Shown piece by piece: positions 18,828 to 27,234 of a stretch of 64,000 nucleotides of DNA. Location: NCBI GenBank assembly GCA_905479495.1, contig CAJQMR010000010.1:496001-560000 (forward strand), written 5' to 3'. Under the pieces are notes generated by a model. It was not told the DNA's origin, made no database searches, and saw only the letters and a list, made by a program, of their open reading frames with translations. Every line of letters begins with the position of its first letter. The first letter of the stretch is position 1. The stretch comes from an uncultured Anaerolineae bacterium (lineage in GTDB: Bacteria > Chloroflexota > Anaerolineae > Promineifilales > Promineifilaceae). The position numbers and the translations under genes were made by a program.

Positions 18828-18890
18828 GGAAACCCCAAGGTTTTGGTTAAATCCATCAAACCCTTTTAAGGGCAAACCCTTGGGGTTTGG
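18828..18890. repeat. AAACCC-family intergenic inverted repeat, copy 2
   Basis: GGAAACCCCAAGGTTTT on the left and AAACCCTTGGGGTTT on the right, with an inner AAACCCTTTTAAGGG. It is a variant of the repeat at 10821-10878. Confidence 0.55.
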
Positions 18891-18911
18891 CTCACAACAG
18901 GAGAAAAATTC

Positions 18912-20045
18912 ATGGCAGACAAGCAACTTTATCAAAATGATCCCCGCTGGGAAAACAAGATTATGGGTTTCGGTAAGACAGAAACCATTGGCAAGCTGGG
19001 CTGTTTGTTAACCAGCATGACGATGGTCGGCAACCATTTTGGCGGGAACGAAACAGTTGCCTCGTTTAACGACAAAATGAAGCAAAATGATGGCTTCCAG
19101 GGAGCGTGGGTACGCGCCTTCCGCATTTCGGCAGTTTTTCCCAACGTGAGTTACCAAAAACGCATTGAGTGCGATAATCAGGATGCGCCCCTGGATGAAA
19201 TTGATGCGGCGCTGGAAGGCGGCTCGCTCCCCGTCGTGCGGGTTGATTACTCGCCTGCCGCTGGCATTCAAGGACATTGGGTTGTGTTGACCAAAAGGGA
19301 TGGGGACGATTACCAGATGTGGGACCCGTACAACAGCCCGGAAAAGCCGCCTACGCTGGTCGGTCGATTTGGTTTTGCCGGATCAGCCGAAAAAATCATT
19401 CAGGAAATCATCTTTTTTGGCTGTGGCGCATTGAAGGAGCCCACAGCCAGCAAAACAACTAGCAGCAAGCCCGCCCCCAAAACAACTGCCACGCAAACGG
19501 CCGTATCAACTCCCACTGCCCCCACCACTGAAGAAAACGACGCGCTTATCATCGCCCCCACCGTGAATGGACTGACACTGCGCGACCAGCCGCGCATTTC
19601 TGGCTCCAACGTGCTGAAATATTTGCCGCAAAGCAGCAAGCTGGTCGTGCTGGATGATGCCGCAAAAGCCAAAACAAAAGTTGGCAAGCGCAACAACTGG
19701 TTCCACGTGCGGGACATTGAGGGCAAAGAAGGCTACGTAGCCGCCTGGTATGTAACGGCCGTATCCGACCCCGCACTAGGCAGCCACAAAACCAGCCAGG
19801 CCAATGAGCCATCGGCCCCAACCAAACTGGTGGTAAAAACCAGCGCCTCCAGCGTCTCGCTGCGCACTGAACCACGCGTGGCCAGCAGCACGCTTATCAC
19901 TTACCTGCCCTTTGGCACAGAATTGCTGGTGATCGAAAGTGGCGACGCCACCAGCAAAATTGGACAAAAAGATCAATGGCTTAATGTACAAACTGTCACC
20001 GGGCGCAAAGGGTATGTAGCCGCCTGGTTTGTCACAAAAGTATAA
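18912..20045 (+). CDS. C39-like peptidase domain protein with two bacterial SH3 domains
   Basis: The N-terminal half (about 1-180) resembles C39-type papain-fold domains: LGCLLTSMTMV (candidate catalytic Cys near 36), GHWVVLTKRDGD (His near 120) and MWDPYN (Asp). A Thr/Pro/Lys linker (about 183-215) leads to two SH3-like domains (about 216-285 and 302-377). Both end in GYVAAWYV or GYVAAWFV, so they are duplicates. There is no signal peptide or membrane segment, which is odd for a protein with cell-wall-binding modules. Leaderless export, a cytoplasmic role, or use as a cell-lysis enzyme are possible. The ATG follows AGGAGA. Confidence 0.7.
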   Translation: MADKQLYQNDPRWENKIMGFGKTETIGKLGCLLTSMTMVGNHFGGNETVASFNDKMKQNDGFQGAWVRAFRISAVFPNVSYQKRIECDNQDAPLDEIDAALEGGSLPVVRVDYSPAAGIQGHWVVLTKRDGDDYQMWDPYNSPEKPPTLVGRFGFAGSAEKIIQEIIFFGCGALKEPTASKTTSSKPAPKTTATQTAVSTPTAPTTEENDALIIAPTVNGLTLRDQPRISGSNVLKYLPQSSKLVVLDDAAKAKTKVGKRNNWFHVRDIEGKEGYVAAWYVTAVSDPALGSHKTSQANEPSAPTKLVVKTSASSVSLRTEPRVASSTLITYLPFGTELLVIESGDATSKIGQKDQWLNVQTVTGRKGYVAAWFVTKV

Positions 20046-20061
20046 ATTCACCAATGATTGG

Positions 20062-20093
20062 AGGTGGGTCGCACTAAAAAGTGCGACCCACCT
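20062..20093. terminator. GTGCGAC-type hairpin after the SH3 protein
   Basis: A 14-bp perfect stem (20062-20075 with 20080-20093) with an AAAA loop. The core is related to the hairpins at 21303, 28509 and 44615. Confidence 0.7.
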
Positions 20094-20116
20094 GGTAAGT
20101 TCAGCAGGTAAATATC

Positions 20117-21295
20117 ATGTCAGTATCGGACAATCAGGTCAGGTCATATCGGTTAGGATTAATCATTTCCGGTTTGTTAAACGTTGTGTTGATTGTGCTG
20201 CTGGTTGTTTCTCGAAGTGGTAGCAGGGAAACGGCCGTTTCCCCCACAGCAGCCAGCACCAACGAAGTCGCCGCTATCCCCAGCGCCACGGCAACAGCCA
20301 CACATCAACCCACTGCCACCGTCGCCGATGAGCCAACGCCCACCGCTACCATAATGTTTACCGCCACGCCTTTGCCTACGCCGGAGCCAACGGCAACTGC
20401 GCAGCCCACTGAACTACCGGCTCCCACGGCAACCATCCCACCGCCACCAACAGCAACAGTCCAGACAACGGCCGTTCCCGGCCCCGATTGGCTGCGCTAC
20501 TATAACCAATTCCGCACCCAGGCTGGTCTGCCCCAGCTATCGGAAAACAGCGCCTGGTCCGCTGGCAGCCAGGCCCACAGCCAATACATGATGAACAACG
20601 GCCTGAGCGTTCACGCTGAAGATCCGAATAAACCAGGTTATTCTGCCACCGGAGATGCAGCTGGCCAAAATGGGAATATTGCCATCAGTGGCTGGGAGGG
20701 TGCTTCAGATTTGTGGCCGATTGATTATTGGATGTCTGCTACCTTTCACATTGTGCCTATGCTCAATCCTTATCTAACGCAAACCGGCTTTGGCGTTTTT
20801 CGGGATGCCAGCAACAGCTTCAAGATGACGGCCACCCTGGATGTTTCCAGTAAGCGCGATTTAGGCGAACTACCCGCAGGGATTACTTACCCCATCACCT
20901 TCCCCAAAGATGGCGGTGAGATTTGGGTCCTAAAATACAGCCTGCCCGAATTTCCGAACCCAATGACGGCCTGTGGCAGCCTGCAAAAACCCACAGGTGC
21001 CCCCATTGTGCTGCAAATTGGTGATGGCAACCTGGTACCCAGTGTCACCCAGACTTTGCTCACCAGCAGTGATGGCACAGCGCTCGCCCACTGCGTCATT
21101 GACGAAACGCGCTATGTTAACAGCAACCAATACCAGCAGCAGCAAGGCCGCTTAGTTTTAGATAAACAGGATGCGATTGTACTCATTCCGGCACGGCCGT
21201 TTACCATCGGTGAAACGTACACCGCCAGCATTACGGTCAATGGGGAAACAGTTGAATGGTCGTTTACGGCCGTTTCGCCCCCCACAGATTATTAA
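20117..21295 (+). CDS. Membrane-anchored CAP (SCP/PR-1-like) domain protein
   Basis: One membrane helix (about 13-32) anchors the protein. A long Thr/Pro/Ala linker (about 40-125) follows, then a CAP-like domain (about 128-245) with LRYYNQFRTQAGLPQL and SQAHSQYM as the family's first helices, and HAEDP near the metal-binding His. The rest (about 250-392) is a beta-rich domain with Ig-like phrases (YTASITVNGETVEWSF). CAP proteins bind sterols, lipids or peptides, or act as wall-associated proteins; no enzyme activity can be assigned. It probably forms a pair with the SH3 protein upstream. Confidence 0.72.
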   Translation: MSVSDNQVRSYRLGLIISGLLNVVLIVLLVVSRSGSRETAVSPTAASTNEVAAIPSATATATHQPTATVADEPTPTATIMFTATPLPTPEPTATAQPTELPAPTATIPPPPTATVQTTAVPGPDWLRYYNQFRTQAGLPQLSENSAWSAGSQAHSQYMMNNGLSVHAEDPNKPGYSATGDAAGQNGNIAISGWEGASDLWPIDYWMSATFHIVPMLNPYLTQTGFGVFRDASNSFKMTATLDVSSKRDLGELPAGITYPITFPKDGGEIWVLKYSLPEFPNPMTACGSLQKPTGAPIVLQIGDGNLVPSVTQTLLTSSDGTALAHCVIDETRYVNSNQYQQQQGRLVLDKQDAIVLIPARPFTIGETYTASITVNGETVEWSFTAVSPPTDY

Positions 21296-21302
21296 CTACC
21301 CC

Positions 21303-21356
21303 GGTGCGACGCACTTTCTCTTGATGAAATCTGCTTGTAAACAAGTGCGTCGCACC
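21303..21356. repeat. GTGCGACGCACTT-family hairpin, copy 2
   Basis: GGTGCGACGCACTT (21303-21316) is exactly inverted at 21343-21356. It lies between convergent genes. The loop begins TTTCTC and ends CTTGTAAAC, similar to the copy at 44615-44678. Confidence 0.75.
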
Positions 21357-21363
21357 TTTACCT

Positions 21364-23250
21364 CTAATCTCCCTCCAAAACATCCATCACATTCGCCACC
21401 AAATCATACCGGCCAAAGGCGGGCATAAAGTAGACACCCTGGGTAAACGGCCGTAATTCCGCCAAAATTTCCTGGGCAATCACCACGCCTGCCTGCTGCG
21501 GGTCGCTGGCATCGGCCATGCGCTGGCGCAGCGGTTCTGGAATCGACATGCCGGGCACCTCGTAATGGAGAAATTCGGCATTACGGCCGTTGTACAGCGG
21601 CTTCACTCCCACAATCAACGGCAGCATCTTTTCCTCATACGTTGATTCATACAAATCGACAAATTGTCTGGCGGCCTGTGGATCAAACACCGGCTGGGTC
21701 AGAGCAAAATCGGCCCCGTTGCGCATTTTGCGCCGCAACAGCTTCATCTCTCGCTCCGCATCCGCTGGCGTCAGGTTAAGGGCGCAACCCACCATGAAAT
21801 TAGTCGGCTGGTCGATGGCGTTGCCCGCCTTGTCTAGTCCAGTGTTGAACTGCTGCTTGATGAGGTGAATCAATCCGGTGGGCACAATGTCATAGCCATC
21901 CATCGCCTCGGGATAATCACCAATTTTGGTGGGATCGCCCATCGTCACAAACAGGTTGCGGATGCCCATGGCATACGCCGCCAGCAAATCCCCCTGGATG
22001 CGCAACAAATTGCGCCCACGCGTAGGAAAGTGAAGCACCGTTTCCAGCCCGACTTCCTTTTGCACCAGGTGGGCCGCTGCCCAGGCGCTCATGCGCATTC
22101 GGGCCAGCGGGCTGTCCGCCAGGTTCAGCAGGTTGGCCCCGGCCTCCTTGAGCATGTGAGCTCCCTCAATGAGCCGCTGGGTGGCCACACCTTTGGGCGG
22201 GCTCATTTCTACGGTAACGACAAAACGGCCGTTCACCAAATTTTGCGCCAGTTGGGTCGGAGGATCAAGAACGGCCGTTTTCTTTTCGGCCTGAGTCACA
22301 ATTTGAATAACTGGCAAAGGGATAGGCGATGGGCCTGGATGGTCCAGCGCCTGGCGCATGGCAGCGATGTGGGCTTCGTTGGTGCCGCAGCAGCCGCCCA
22401 CGAGCACGGCCCCCGCCTCAACCAGAGCATGGGTGTATTGGCCAAAATAATCAGGCGTGGCCGGGTAAAGCACCCGTCCGCGCTGCGTCTGCTCCGGCCA
22501 ACCTGCGTTTGGGGCAGCCGCCAGCAGTTTGTCTGGGGCAATCTGGCGCATCATCAGCAGCAGGCGCAGCACCTGGGCTGGACCACCGCTGCAATTGACG
22601 CCAATCGCATCCACATCCAGCGCCGCCAGCCGCTGGGCCACCACGCTGGGTGCATGTCCCAGCAAGGTACGGTCATCGCGAGTAAAGGTCATCTGGGCCA
22701 CGATGGGTAAATTTGGGGCGAGTTCGCGGGCTACGGTTACGGCCGTTTCTATTTCATACAAATCAGACATTGTTTCCAGCACCAGCAGATCAATGCCATC
22801 GTCTGCTGAACCGCCGGGAACGGCCGTTAACAATGCCTCGATTTGTTCGCGAAAGGCGTCAGCCGCTTGTGCCAGGGAAACGCGCCCCAGCGGAGCCAGG
22901 CGAACCCCCAGCGGCCCTACCGACCCGGCCAGCCACACCTCGCGGAAAGCACTGCCAATCACTCGCCGGGCGATATTGACTGCTGCCTGATTAATTTCGC
23001 GTACCTGATTTTGCAGGCCATATTCGGCCAGCTTGTACCGGTTGGCCCCAAAGCTATTCGTCTCGATGATGTCGGCCCCAGCGTCAATGTAGGTGCGGTG
23101 AATGTCCGCCACGATGGCTGGCTGGGTGAGGTTGATGCCGTCGAAGCTGGTGTCCATAGACACACCCCGGCTGTGCAGCAGCGTGCCCATTGCCCCATCA
23201 AACAAAAACGGCCGCTCGCGCAGCCGAGAAATAAATGTTTTTCTATCCAT
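21364..23250 (-). CDS. Bifunctional homocysteine S-methyltransferase / methylenetetrahydrofolate reductase
   Basis: Fusion of two one-carbon enzymes. Residues 1-300 form a homocysteine methyltransferase barrel (FDGAMGTLLHSRGV; zinc cysteines in GVNCSGG and GGCCGTN near 284). Residues about 325-628 form a MetF-type flavoprotein (TVEMSPPKG, LTPADAEREM, FALTQPVFDP). The order and length match YitJ-like proteins, which lack the cobalamin domains of MetH. The product would link 5,10-methylene-THF reduction to homocysteine methylation, with another protein or S-methyl donor possibly needed. It is a monocistronic minus-strand gene with an AAACCC-family repeat directly upstream. Confidence 0.9.
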   Translation of the reverse strand: MDRKTFISRLRERPFLFDGAMGTLLHSRGVSMDTSFDGINLTQPAIVADIHRTYIDAGADIIETNSFGANRYKLAEYGLQNQVREINQAAVNIARRVIGSAFREVWLAGSVGPLGVRLAPLGRVSLAQAADAFREQIEALLTAVPGGSADDGIDLLVLETMSDLYEIETAVTVARELAPNLPIVAQMTFTRDDRTLLGHAPSVVAQRLAALDVDAIGVNCSGGPAQVLRLLLMMRQIAPDKLLAAAPNAGWPEQTQRGRVLYPATPDYFGQYTHALVEAGAVLVGGCCGTNEAHIAAMRQALDHPGPSPIPLPVIQIVTQAEKKTAVLDPPTQLAQNLVNGRFVVTVEMSPPKGVATQRLIEGAHMLKEAGANLLNLADSPLARMRMSAWAAAHLVQKEVGLETVLHFPTRGRNLLRIQGDLLAAYAMGIRNLFVTMGDPTKIGDYPEAMDGYDIVPTGLIHLIKQQFNTGLDKAGNAIDQPTNFMVGCALNLTPADAEREMKLLRRKMRNGADFALTQPVFDPQAARQFVDLYESTYEEKMLPLIVGVKPLYNGRNAEFLHYEVPGMSIPEPLRQRMADASDPQQAGVVIAQEILAELRPFTQGVYFMPAFGRYDLVANVMDVLEGD

Positions 23251-23256
23251 GATAAA

Positions 23257-23315
23257 GACTCGAAGGGTTTTGCCTGGAGAAATGTGCCGGTTTCGGCATC
23301 AAACCCTTAGGGTCT
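23257..23315. repeat. AAACCC-family intergenic inverted repeat, copy 3
   Basis: AAGGGTTT near 23263-23270 and AAACCCTTAGGGTCTC at 23301-23316, in the gap between the methyltransferase and LCP genes. The right arm is nearly the same as at 10866. Confidence 0.55.
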
Positions 23316-23329
23316 CTCCAGCGTCATTT

Positions 23330-24403
23330 TCATTCACCTTGATTGTAAAACAGCTCCTGGATTAAGGCTCCCGCCTTCTCATTATCCAAAATAAGTACCT
23401 GCGCACCCGCCTCAGTTAAATAGCTAGAAACATAATCATAGTCGAGTACGTCGTTACGAATATTGTCGGAATCAATGCTGTTGGCCGCCGTTGCCAGGCG
23501 AATCATCTGCTCCAGACTCAAGTCAGTGCGGACACCGTTTTCCACCTGCTGGTACAGCGTCCCAGCCTGGGCAATCATACCCGTAAAACCAAGCGCCGTC
23601 ACCTTTTGCCGGACGGCCAAAATCACCTGCTGCTGCCGTGCTGCTCGACCAAAATCATTGTCCTGATGGCGGGTGCGGGCATATTTCAGCGCCGTCGTCC
23701 CATCAAAATGATTCTGCCCTGCCGGAATGAAAAGCGGGTCAAAGCCGTAGTTCATGCTGGGATATGTTGGATCGTTGATCGCCGTGGGCACATACACATC
23801 AATGCCGTCCAGCGCATCAATGCCATTAATAACCGCACTAAAATCAACCAGCACGTAATGATTAATGGGTACACCAAGATTATATTCCACCGTTTGCATC
23901 GCTAGCGCCGCGCCACCGACGGGGTTGTTCCCGGCAGAGCCATAGACAAACGCCGTGTTGATACGGTCACGGCCGTGCCCAGGAATGAGCACGTATAAAT
24001 CACGGGGAATAGACAAAATGGAAGCCGATTCCGTTACGGGATCGAGCGACACCAGCATCATGGTGTCGGTGCGTGAGATAAATGCTTCACCAGGACGCCG
24101 GTCGATGCCCATAAGCAGGATGTTGACCCGGTCACTGCCTTCCCACGGTTCACTGGTGGGGACGAGGGTGGGTGTCGGCTGCCCCGGTGCCAGCGTGGGC
24201 ACGTCTGGCGGGGAGTTTTGGTCCAGAGACAAATCAACACCAGCCACGGCCGCAACGGACTGTTCTAGCGGATTCAACGGCCGATTCAGCATGACCTGAA
24301 AGGTGAAGTAAGCAAATATGACGACCGCAATACCGGAAAAGACGAAGGCAATGGAGAGCAAATAGGTCAGCCAGCCGGGTAAAACAGGTTGTGAGGTTCG
24401 CAA
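23330..24403 (-). CDS. LytR-CpsA-Psr (LCP) family protein
   Basis: A short cytoplasmic tail, one membrane helix (about 12-38) and an extracytoplasmic LCP domain (about 88-260). The domain has VNILLMGID, SRTDTMMLVSLDP, ILSIPRDLYV and GRDRINTAF, which bind the polyprenyl-pyrophosphate lipid and metal. A C-terminal part (about 290-357) resembles a LytR_C-like segment. LCP enzymes move polymers from lipid carriers to peptidoglycan or other acceptors. The stop is TGA. Confidence 0.9.
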   Translation of the reverse strand: MRTSQPVLPGWLTYLLSIAFVFSGIAVVIFAYFTFQVMLNRPLNPLEQSVAAVAGVDLSLDQNSPPDVPTLAPGQPTPTLVPTSEPWEGSDRVNILLMGIDRRPGEAFISRTDTMMLVSLDPVTESASILSIPRDLYVLIPGHGRDRINTAFVYGSAGNNPVGGAALAMQTVEYNLGVPINHYVLVDFSAVINGIDALDGIDVYVPTAINDPTYPSMNYGFDPLFIPAGQNHFDGTTALKYARTRHQDNDFGRAARQQQVILAVRQKVTALGFTGMIAQAGTLYQQVENGVRTDLSLEQMIRLATAANSIDSDNIRNDVLDYDYVSSYLTEAGAQVLILDNEKAGALIQELFYNQGE

Positions 24404-24430
24404 TATAATCTCCTACAATAAATGGGGCTC

Positions 24431-24500
24431 AGGTTCTTGCAATATTTGGCGGAGACTGGAGATTAGAGATTAAACAGTCTCCAAACTCTGTAAAGAACCT
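24431..24500. repeat. Composite inverted repeat in the LCP-moaA gap
   Basis: AGGTTCTT pairs with AAGAACCT and, inside it, GGAGACTG pairs with CAGTCTCC. The inner sequence AGACTGGAGATTAGAGATT (24453-24471) recurs exactly inside purB at 56267-56285. The remaining bases of the divergent gap hold one ACGGCCGT copy (near 24543) and the moaA promoter. Confidence 0.55.
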
Positions 24501-24634
24501 ATTGCCCGAATAATTTCAAACAGGGAGCATTATACACGGAAACGGCCGTAACGCGGGATGAAAAAGTTGTGATTACCCTACGTTTTCCCTCATTTTCGAG
24601 ATGTTAATAAAACAGAAACTATTGATAAAAACCA

Positions 24635-24662
24635 TTGACTTACGGCCGTTTTCGGGTAGATT
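24635..24662 (+). promoter_or_regulatory. Candidate moaA promoter with an ACGGCCGT copy in its spacer
   Basis: TTGACT (24635-24640), a 16-bp spacer and TAGATT (24657-24662). The palindrome at 24642-24649 lies wholly within the spacer, about 38 bases before the moaA start. Confidence 0.45.
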
Positions 24663-24699
24663 TGCAGGATACCTGATTTCAATTACCGAGAGAGATCGC

Positions 24700-25725
24700 A
24701 TGAACCCATTGAATCCTAAAATCGTTGACAAATTCGGCCGTCCTGTACGTGATTTACGCATCTCTGTCATTGACAAGTGCAATTTCCGCTGCCCCTACTG
24801 CATGCCGGCCGAAATTTTCGGCGCAGATTATAACTTCCTCAGCAATGACCAGCTGCTCAGCGACGACGAGCTGGTACGGCTGGCAAAACTGTTCGCCCAA
24901 CTGGGCGTGACCAAATTCCGCCTGACGGGTGGTGAGCCGCTCATTCGCCCCAACTTGCCTGCGCTCATTGCCCAACTGGCACAAATTCCCGGCATCGAGG
25001 ATCTGGCCATGACCACCAACGCCTATTTCATGGCAGAACATGCCCAGGCACTTAAAGAAGCGGGCTTGCACCGGCTAACGATCAGTTTGGATTCATTGGA
25101 TAACGAGGTGTTTCAAATTTTAAACGGCCGTCGCTCAACCGTCGATCGCGTCTTAAACGGTTTAGCCGCCGCCGAAAAAGCTGGCTTCAAAAAGATGAAA
25201 ATCAACTGTGTTGTCAAAAAAGGCATCAACGACCACACAATTGTTGACCTGGCCCGGCACTTCAAAGGCACCGGCCACATCGTACGCTACATCGAGTACA
25301 TGGATGTGGGCAATCTCAACGGCTGGAAGCTGGATGACGTGGTTACCGCTGACGAAATTCTAGCCAAAATTGACGCCGAAATGCCCATCCAGCCCGTGCC
25401 GCCCAACTACAAGGGAGAAGTAGCCAACCGCTACCGCTATCTGGACGGGGAAGGCGAAATTGGTATCATTGCCTCGGTCACCAAGCCATTTTGCGGCGAC
25501 TGCACCCGCGCCCGCCTTTCCAGCGCCGGTGAATACTACACCTGCCTCTTCGCCAACAACGGCACCGATTTACGCGCCCCTATGCGCGAAGGGGTCAGCG
25601 ATGAAGAAATGCTCCAGCTCATTGGCGGCGTCTGGCAGCGCCGCACCGACCGCTACTCCGAGCTGCGCACCTCCTTCACCCGCCTCCCCGCCAAAGGTGC
25701 AGAGATGTACCGCCTGGGAGGCTAA
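24700..25725 (+). CDS. moaA: GTP 3',8-cyclase MoaA
   Basis: Radical-SAM enzyme for the first step of molybdenum cofactor synthesis. The N-terminal cluster motif is CNFRCPYC (about residues 27-34), LTGGEPLIRP follows, and the C-terminal 4Fe-4S site is FCGDCTRARLS with a third Cys in YYTCLF. The protein ends in Gly-Gly, as active MoaA must. The ATG at 24700 gives 341 residues, the normal size. An in-frame ATG at 24601 would add 33 atypical residues across the promoter. The gene makes a cofactor used by enzymes such as the sulfite-oxidase-like protein at 47296. The stop overlaps the convergent VOC gene by 4 bp. Confidence 0.95.
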   Translation: MNPLNPKIVDKFGRPVRDLRISVIDKCNFRCPYCMPAEIFGADYNFLSNDQLLSDDELVRLAKLFAQLGVTKFRLTGGEPLIRPNLPALIAQLAQIPGIEDLAMTTNAYFMAEHAQALKEAGLHRLTISLDSLDNEVFQILNGRRSTVDRVLNGLAAAEKAGFKKMKINCVVKKGINDHTIVDLARHFKGTGHIVRYIEYMDVGNLNGWKLDDVVTADEILAKIDAEMPIQPVPPNYKGEVANRYRYLDGEGEIGIIASVTKPFCGDCTRARLSSAGEYYTCLFANNGTDLRAPMREGVSDEEMLQLIGGVWQRRTDRYSELRTSFTRLPAKGAEMYRLGG

Positions 25726-26087
25726 ATCGCCATGCCAAACATGACACGGTGGCCATCAATGGTTTGCAGGGCAAATTCGCGCATCCCCCACGGTTCGTCG
25801 CGCAGCTTTTTGAGGATACGGCCACCGTTTGCTACAACCTGCGCATAATAGTCGTCAATGCCATCCACGCGCAGGTAGGCAAAATAAGAATGATCGCCCA
25901 GTTCTTTGGGCGGAATGGCGTCGGCGCAGTGCCCGGCCATGATCTCACAGCCATCCTTCTGAAAGATACGCCAGCCATCGTCCCCAATTTCCCGCACGGT
26001 AAAGCCCAACACATCCCGATAATAGTCCGCCGACGCTGCTAAATCGTTGACGGCTATAACAAACATCGTACTGGTAATTTCGCTCAT
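25722..26087 (-). CDS. VOC (glyoxalase/bleomycin-resistance) family protein
   Basis: Single-domain protein of 121 residues with two beta-alpha-beta-beta-beta halves (ITSTMFVIAVNDLAASADYYRDVLGF, then HSYFAYLRVDGIDDYYAQV). The Glu and His positions typical of metal ligands are partly visible, but no substrate can be assigned. It overlaps the end of moaA tail to tail. The gap upstream (26088-26163) holds a degenerate CTGCG/CGCAG-type repeat. Confidence 0.8.
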   Translation of the reverse strand: MSEITSTMFVIAVNDLAASADYYRDVLGFTVREIGDDGWRIFQKDGCEIMAGHCADAIPPKELGDHSYFAYLRVDGIDDYYAQVVANGGRILKKLRDEPWGMREFALQTIDGHRVMFGMAI

Positions 26088-26163
26088 CGTTTCTCCTCAA
26101 AGTTTTATCCACAGATTTCGCAGATTGCACCGATTTTCGAACTTTAGCAGAAGGAAATCTGCG

Positions 26164-27141
26164 CTAATCTGGGTAATCTGCGGATTTCTTCTCCTCAGGG
26201 AAGCCCCACTTTTTATCTACGAGGTACAACGGCCGTCCCTTCACTTCATCATAAATCCGGCCCAAATACTCCCCAATGATGCCCAGGCTGATAAGCTGCA
26301 CGCCGCCCAAAAACAGCACCGACACCAATGTCGTCGCCTGGCCCAGCAGCGGACTTTCCGGCCCCCACAACCGCACTAGCACCACCGTCAAAATCGCCAG
26401 GCCGCTGATGATGGCAATCAGAAAGCCAAGATAGGTAGCCAATTGCAGCGGCAGGTAGGAGAAGCTGGTGATGGCGTCGATGGCAAATGGCAGCATCTGG
26501 CGCACGCTGCCAAACTTGGATTCCCCGGCAAAGCGGCTGGCGCGCTCGTACTCCACGCCGGTTTGCTTATAGCCCACCCAGGGCACCATGCCGCGCAAAA
26601 AGCGGTTGCGCTCTGGCATGTTGTTGATCGCCTGTACCACCCGTCGGTCCATCAGGCGAAAATCCCCCGTGTCCAGCGGAATATCAATGTTGGTAATACG
26701 CCGGATCAGCCGGTAGAACACCTTGGCAGTGAACAGTTTAAACCAGGTTTCGCCCACCCGGCTGGCCCGCACACCGTACACTACCTCGTACCCTTCGCGC
26801 CATTTGGCAATCATTTCTGGATACACCTCGGGCGGGTCCTGCAAATCAGCATCGGTGAGAATGACGGCATCGCCCTGGGCATGATTTAATCCGGCGGTGA
26901 CGGCTACCTGGAAGCCAAAATTACGCGAAAAGCTAATACCCTTCACGCGCGGATCTTTCTGATGCAGTTCAGCAATCACTTCTGCCGAACGATCCCGGCT
27001 GCCATCATTGACCAGCACCAGTTCCCACGGATCGTCCTGCGCATCCAGGACCTGGCTTACGCGGCGGTGTAGTTCAGTCAACACTGCTTCTTCATTGTAA
27101 ACGGGAGCAACAATGGAAATAGTTGGTTTGGTTTGGTTCAT
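26164..27141 (-). CDS. Polyprenyl-phosphate glycosyltransferase, family 2 (DPM1/GtrB-like)
   Basis: GT-A fold N-terminus ([24 protein letters not shown], and the DADLQDPPE metal site) followed by two membrane helices (about 225-290) and a short cytoplasmic tail ([15 protein letters not shown]). This layout is that of bactoprenol glucosyltransferase/GtrB, which charges undecaprenyl phosphate with a sugar for surface glycan modification. The ATG at 27141 is used; upstream in-frame codons run through the AAAAGTGAAAAG repeat. Length is 325 residues. Confidence 0.88.
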   Translation of the reverse strand: MNQTKPTISIVAPVYNEEAVLTELHRRVSQVLDAQDDPWELVLVNDGSRDRSAEVIAELHQKDPRVKGISFSRNFGFQVAVTAGLNHAQGDAVILTDADLQDPPEVYPEMIAKWREGYEVVYGVRASRVGETWFKLFTAKVFYRLIRRITNIDIPLDTGDFRLMDRRVVQAINNMPERNRFLRGMVPWVGYKQTGVEYERASRFAGESKFGSVRQMLPFAIDAITSFSYLPLQLATYLGFLIAIISGLAILTVVLVRLWGPESPLLGQATTLVSVLFLGGVQLISLGIIGEYLGRIYDEVKGRPLYLVDKKWGFPEEKKSADYPD

Positions 27142-27176
27142 AGTTTTTGTTAGTAGAATGGCGGGGCGTGAAAAGC

Positions 27177-27234
27177 GATAAGTAAAAAGTGAAAAGCGGG
27201 GCTTTTCACTTTTCACTATTTACTTTTTACTATC
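27177..27234. repeat. AAAAGTGAAAAG-type inverted repeat, copy 1
   Basis: AAAAGTGAAAAGC (27185-27197) is inverted as GCTTTTCACTTTT, giving a 13-bp stem between threonine synthase and the glycosyltransferase. A sister copy is at 31707-31767, and a related direct-oriented copy is near 52278-52310. Confidence 0.65.

Noticed and set aside
24601..24699. A 33-residue N-terminal extension of MoaA
   Set aside because: It covers a probable promoter and does not resemble MoaA; the ATG at 24700 gives the normal length.
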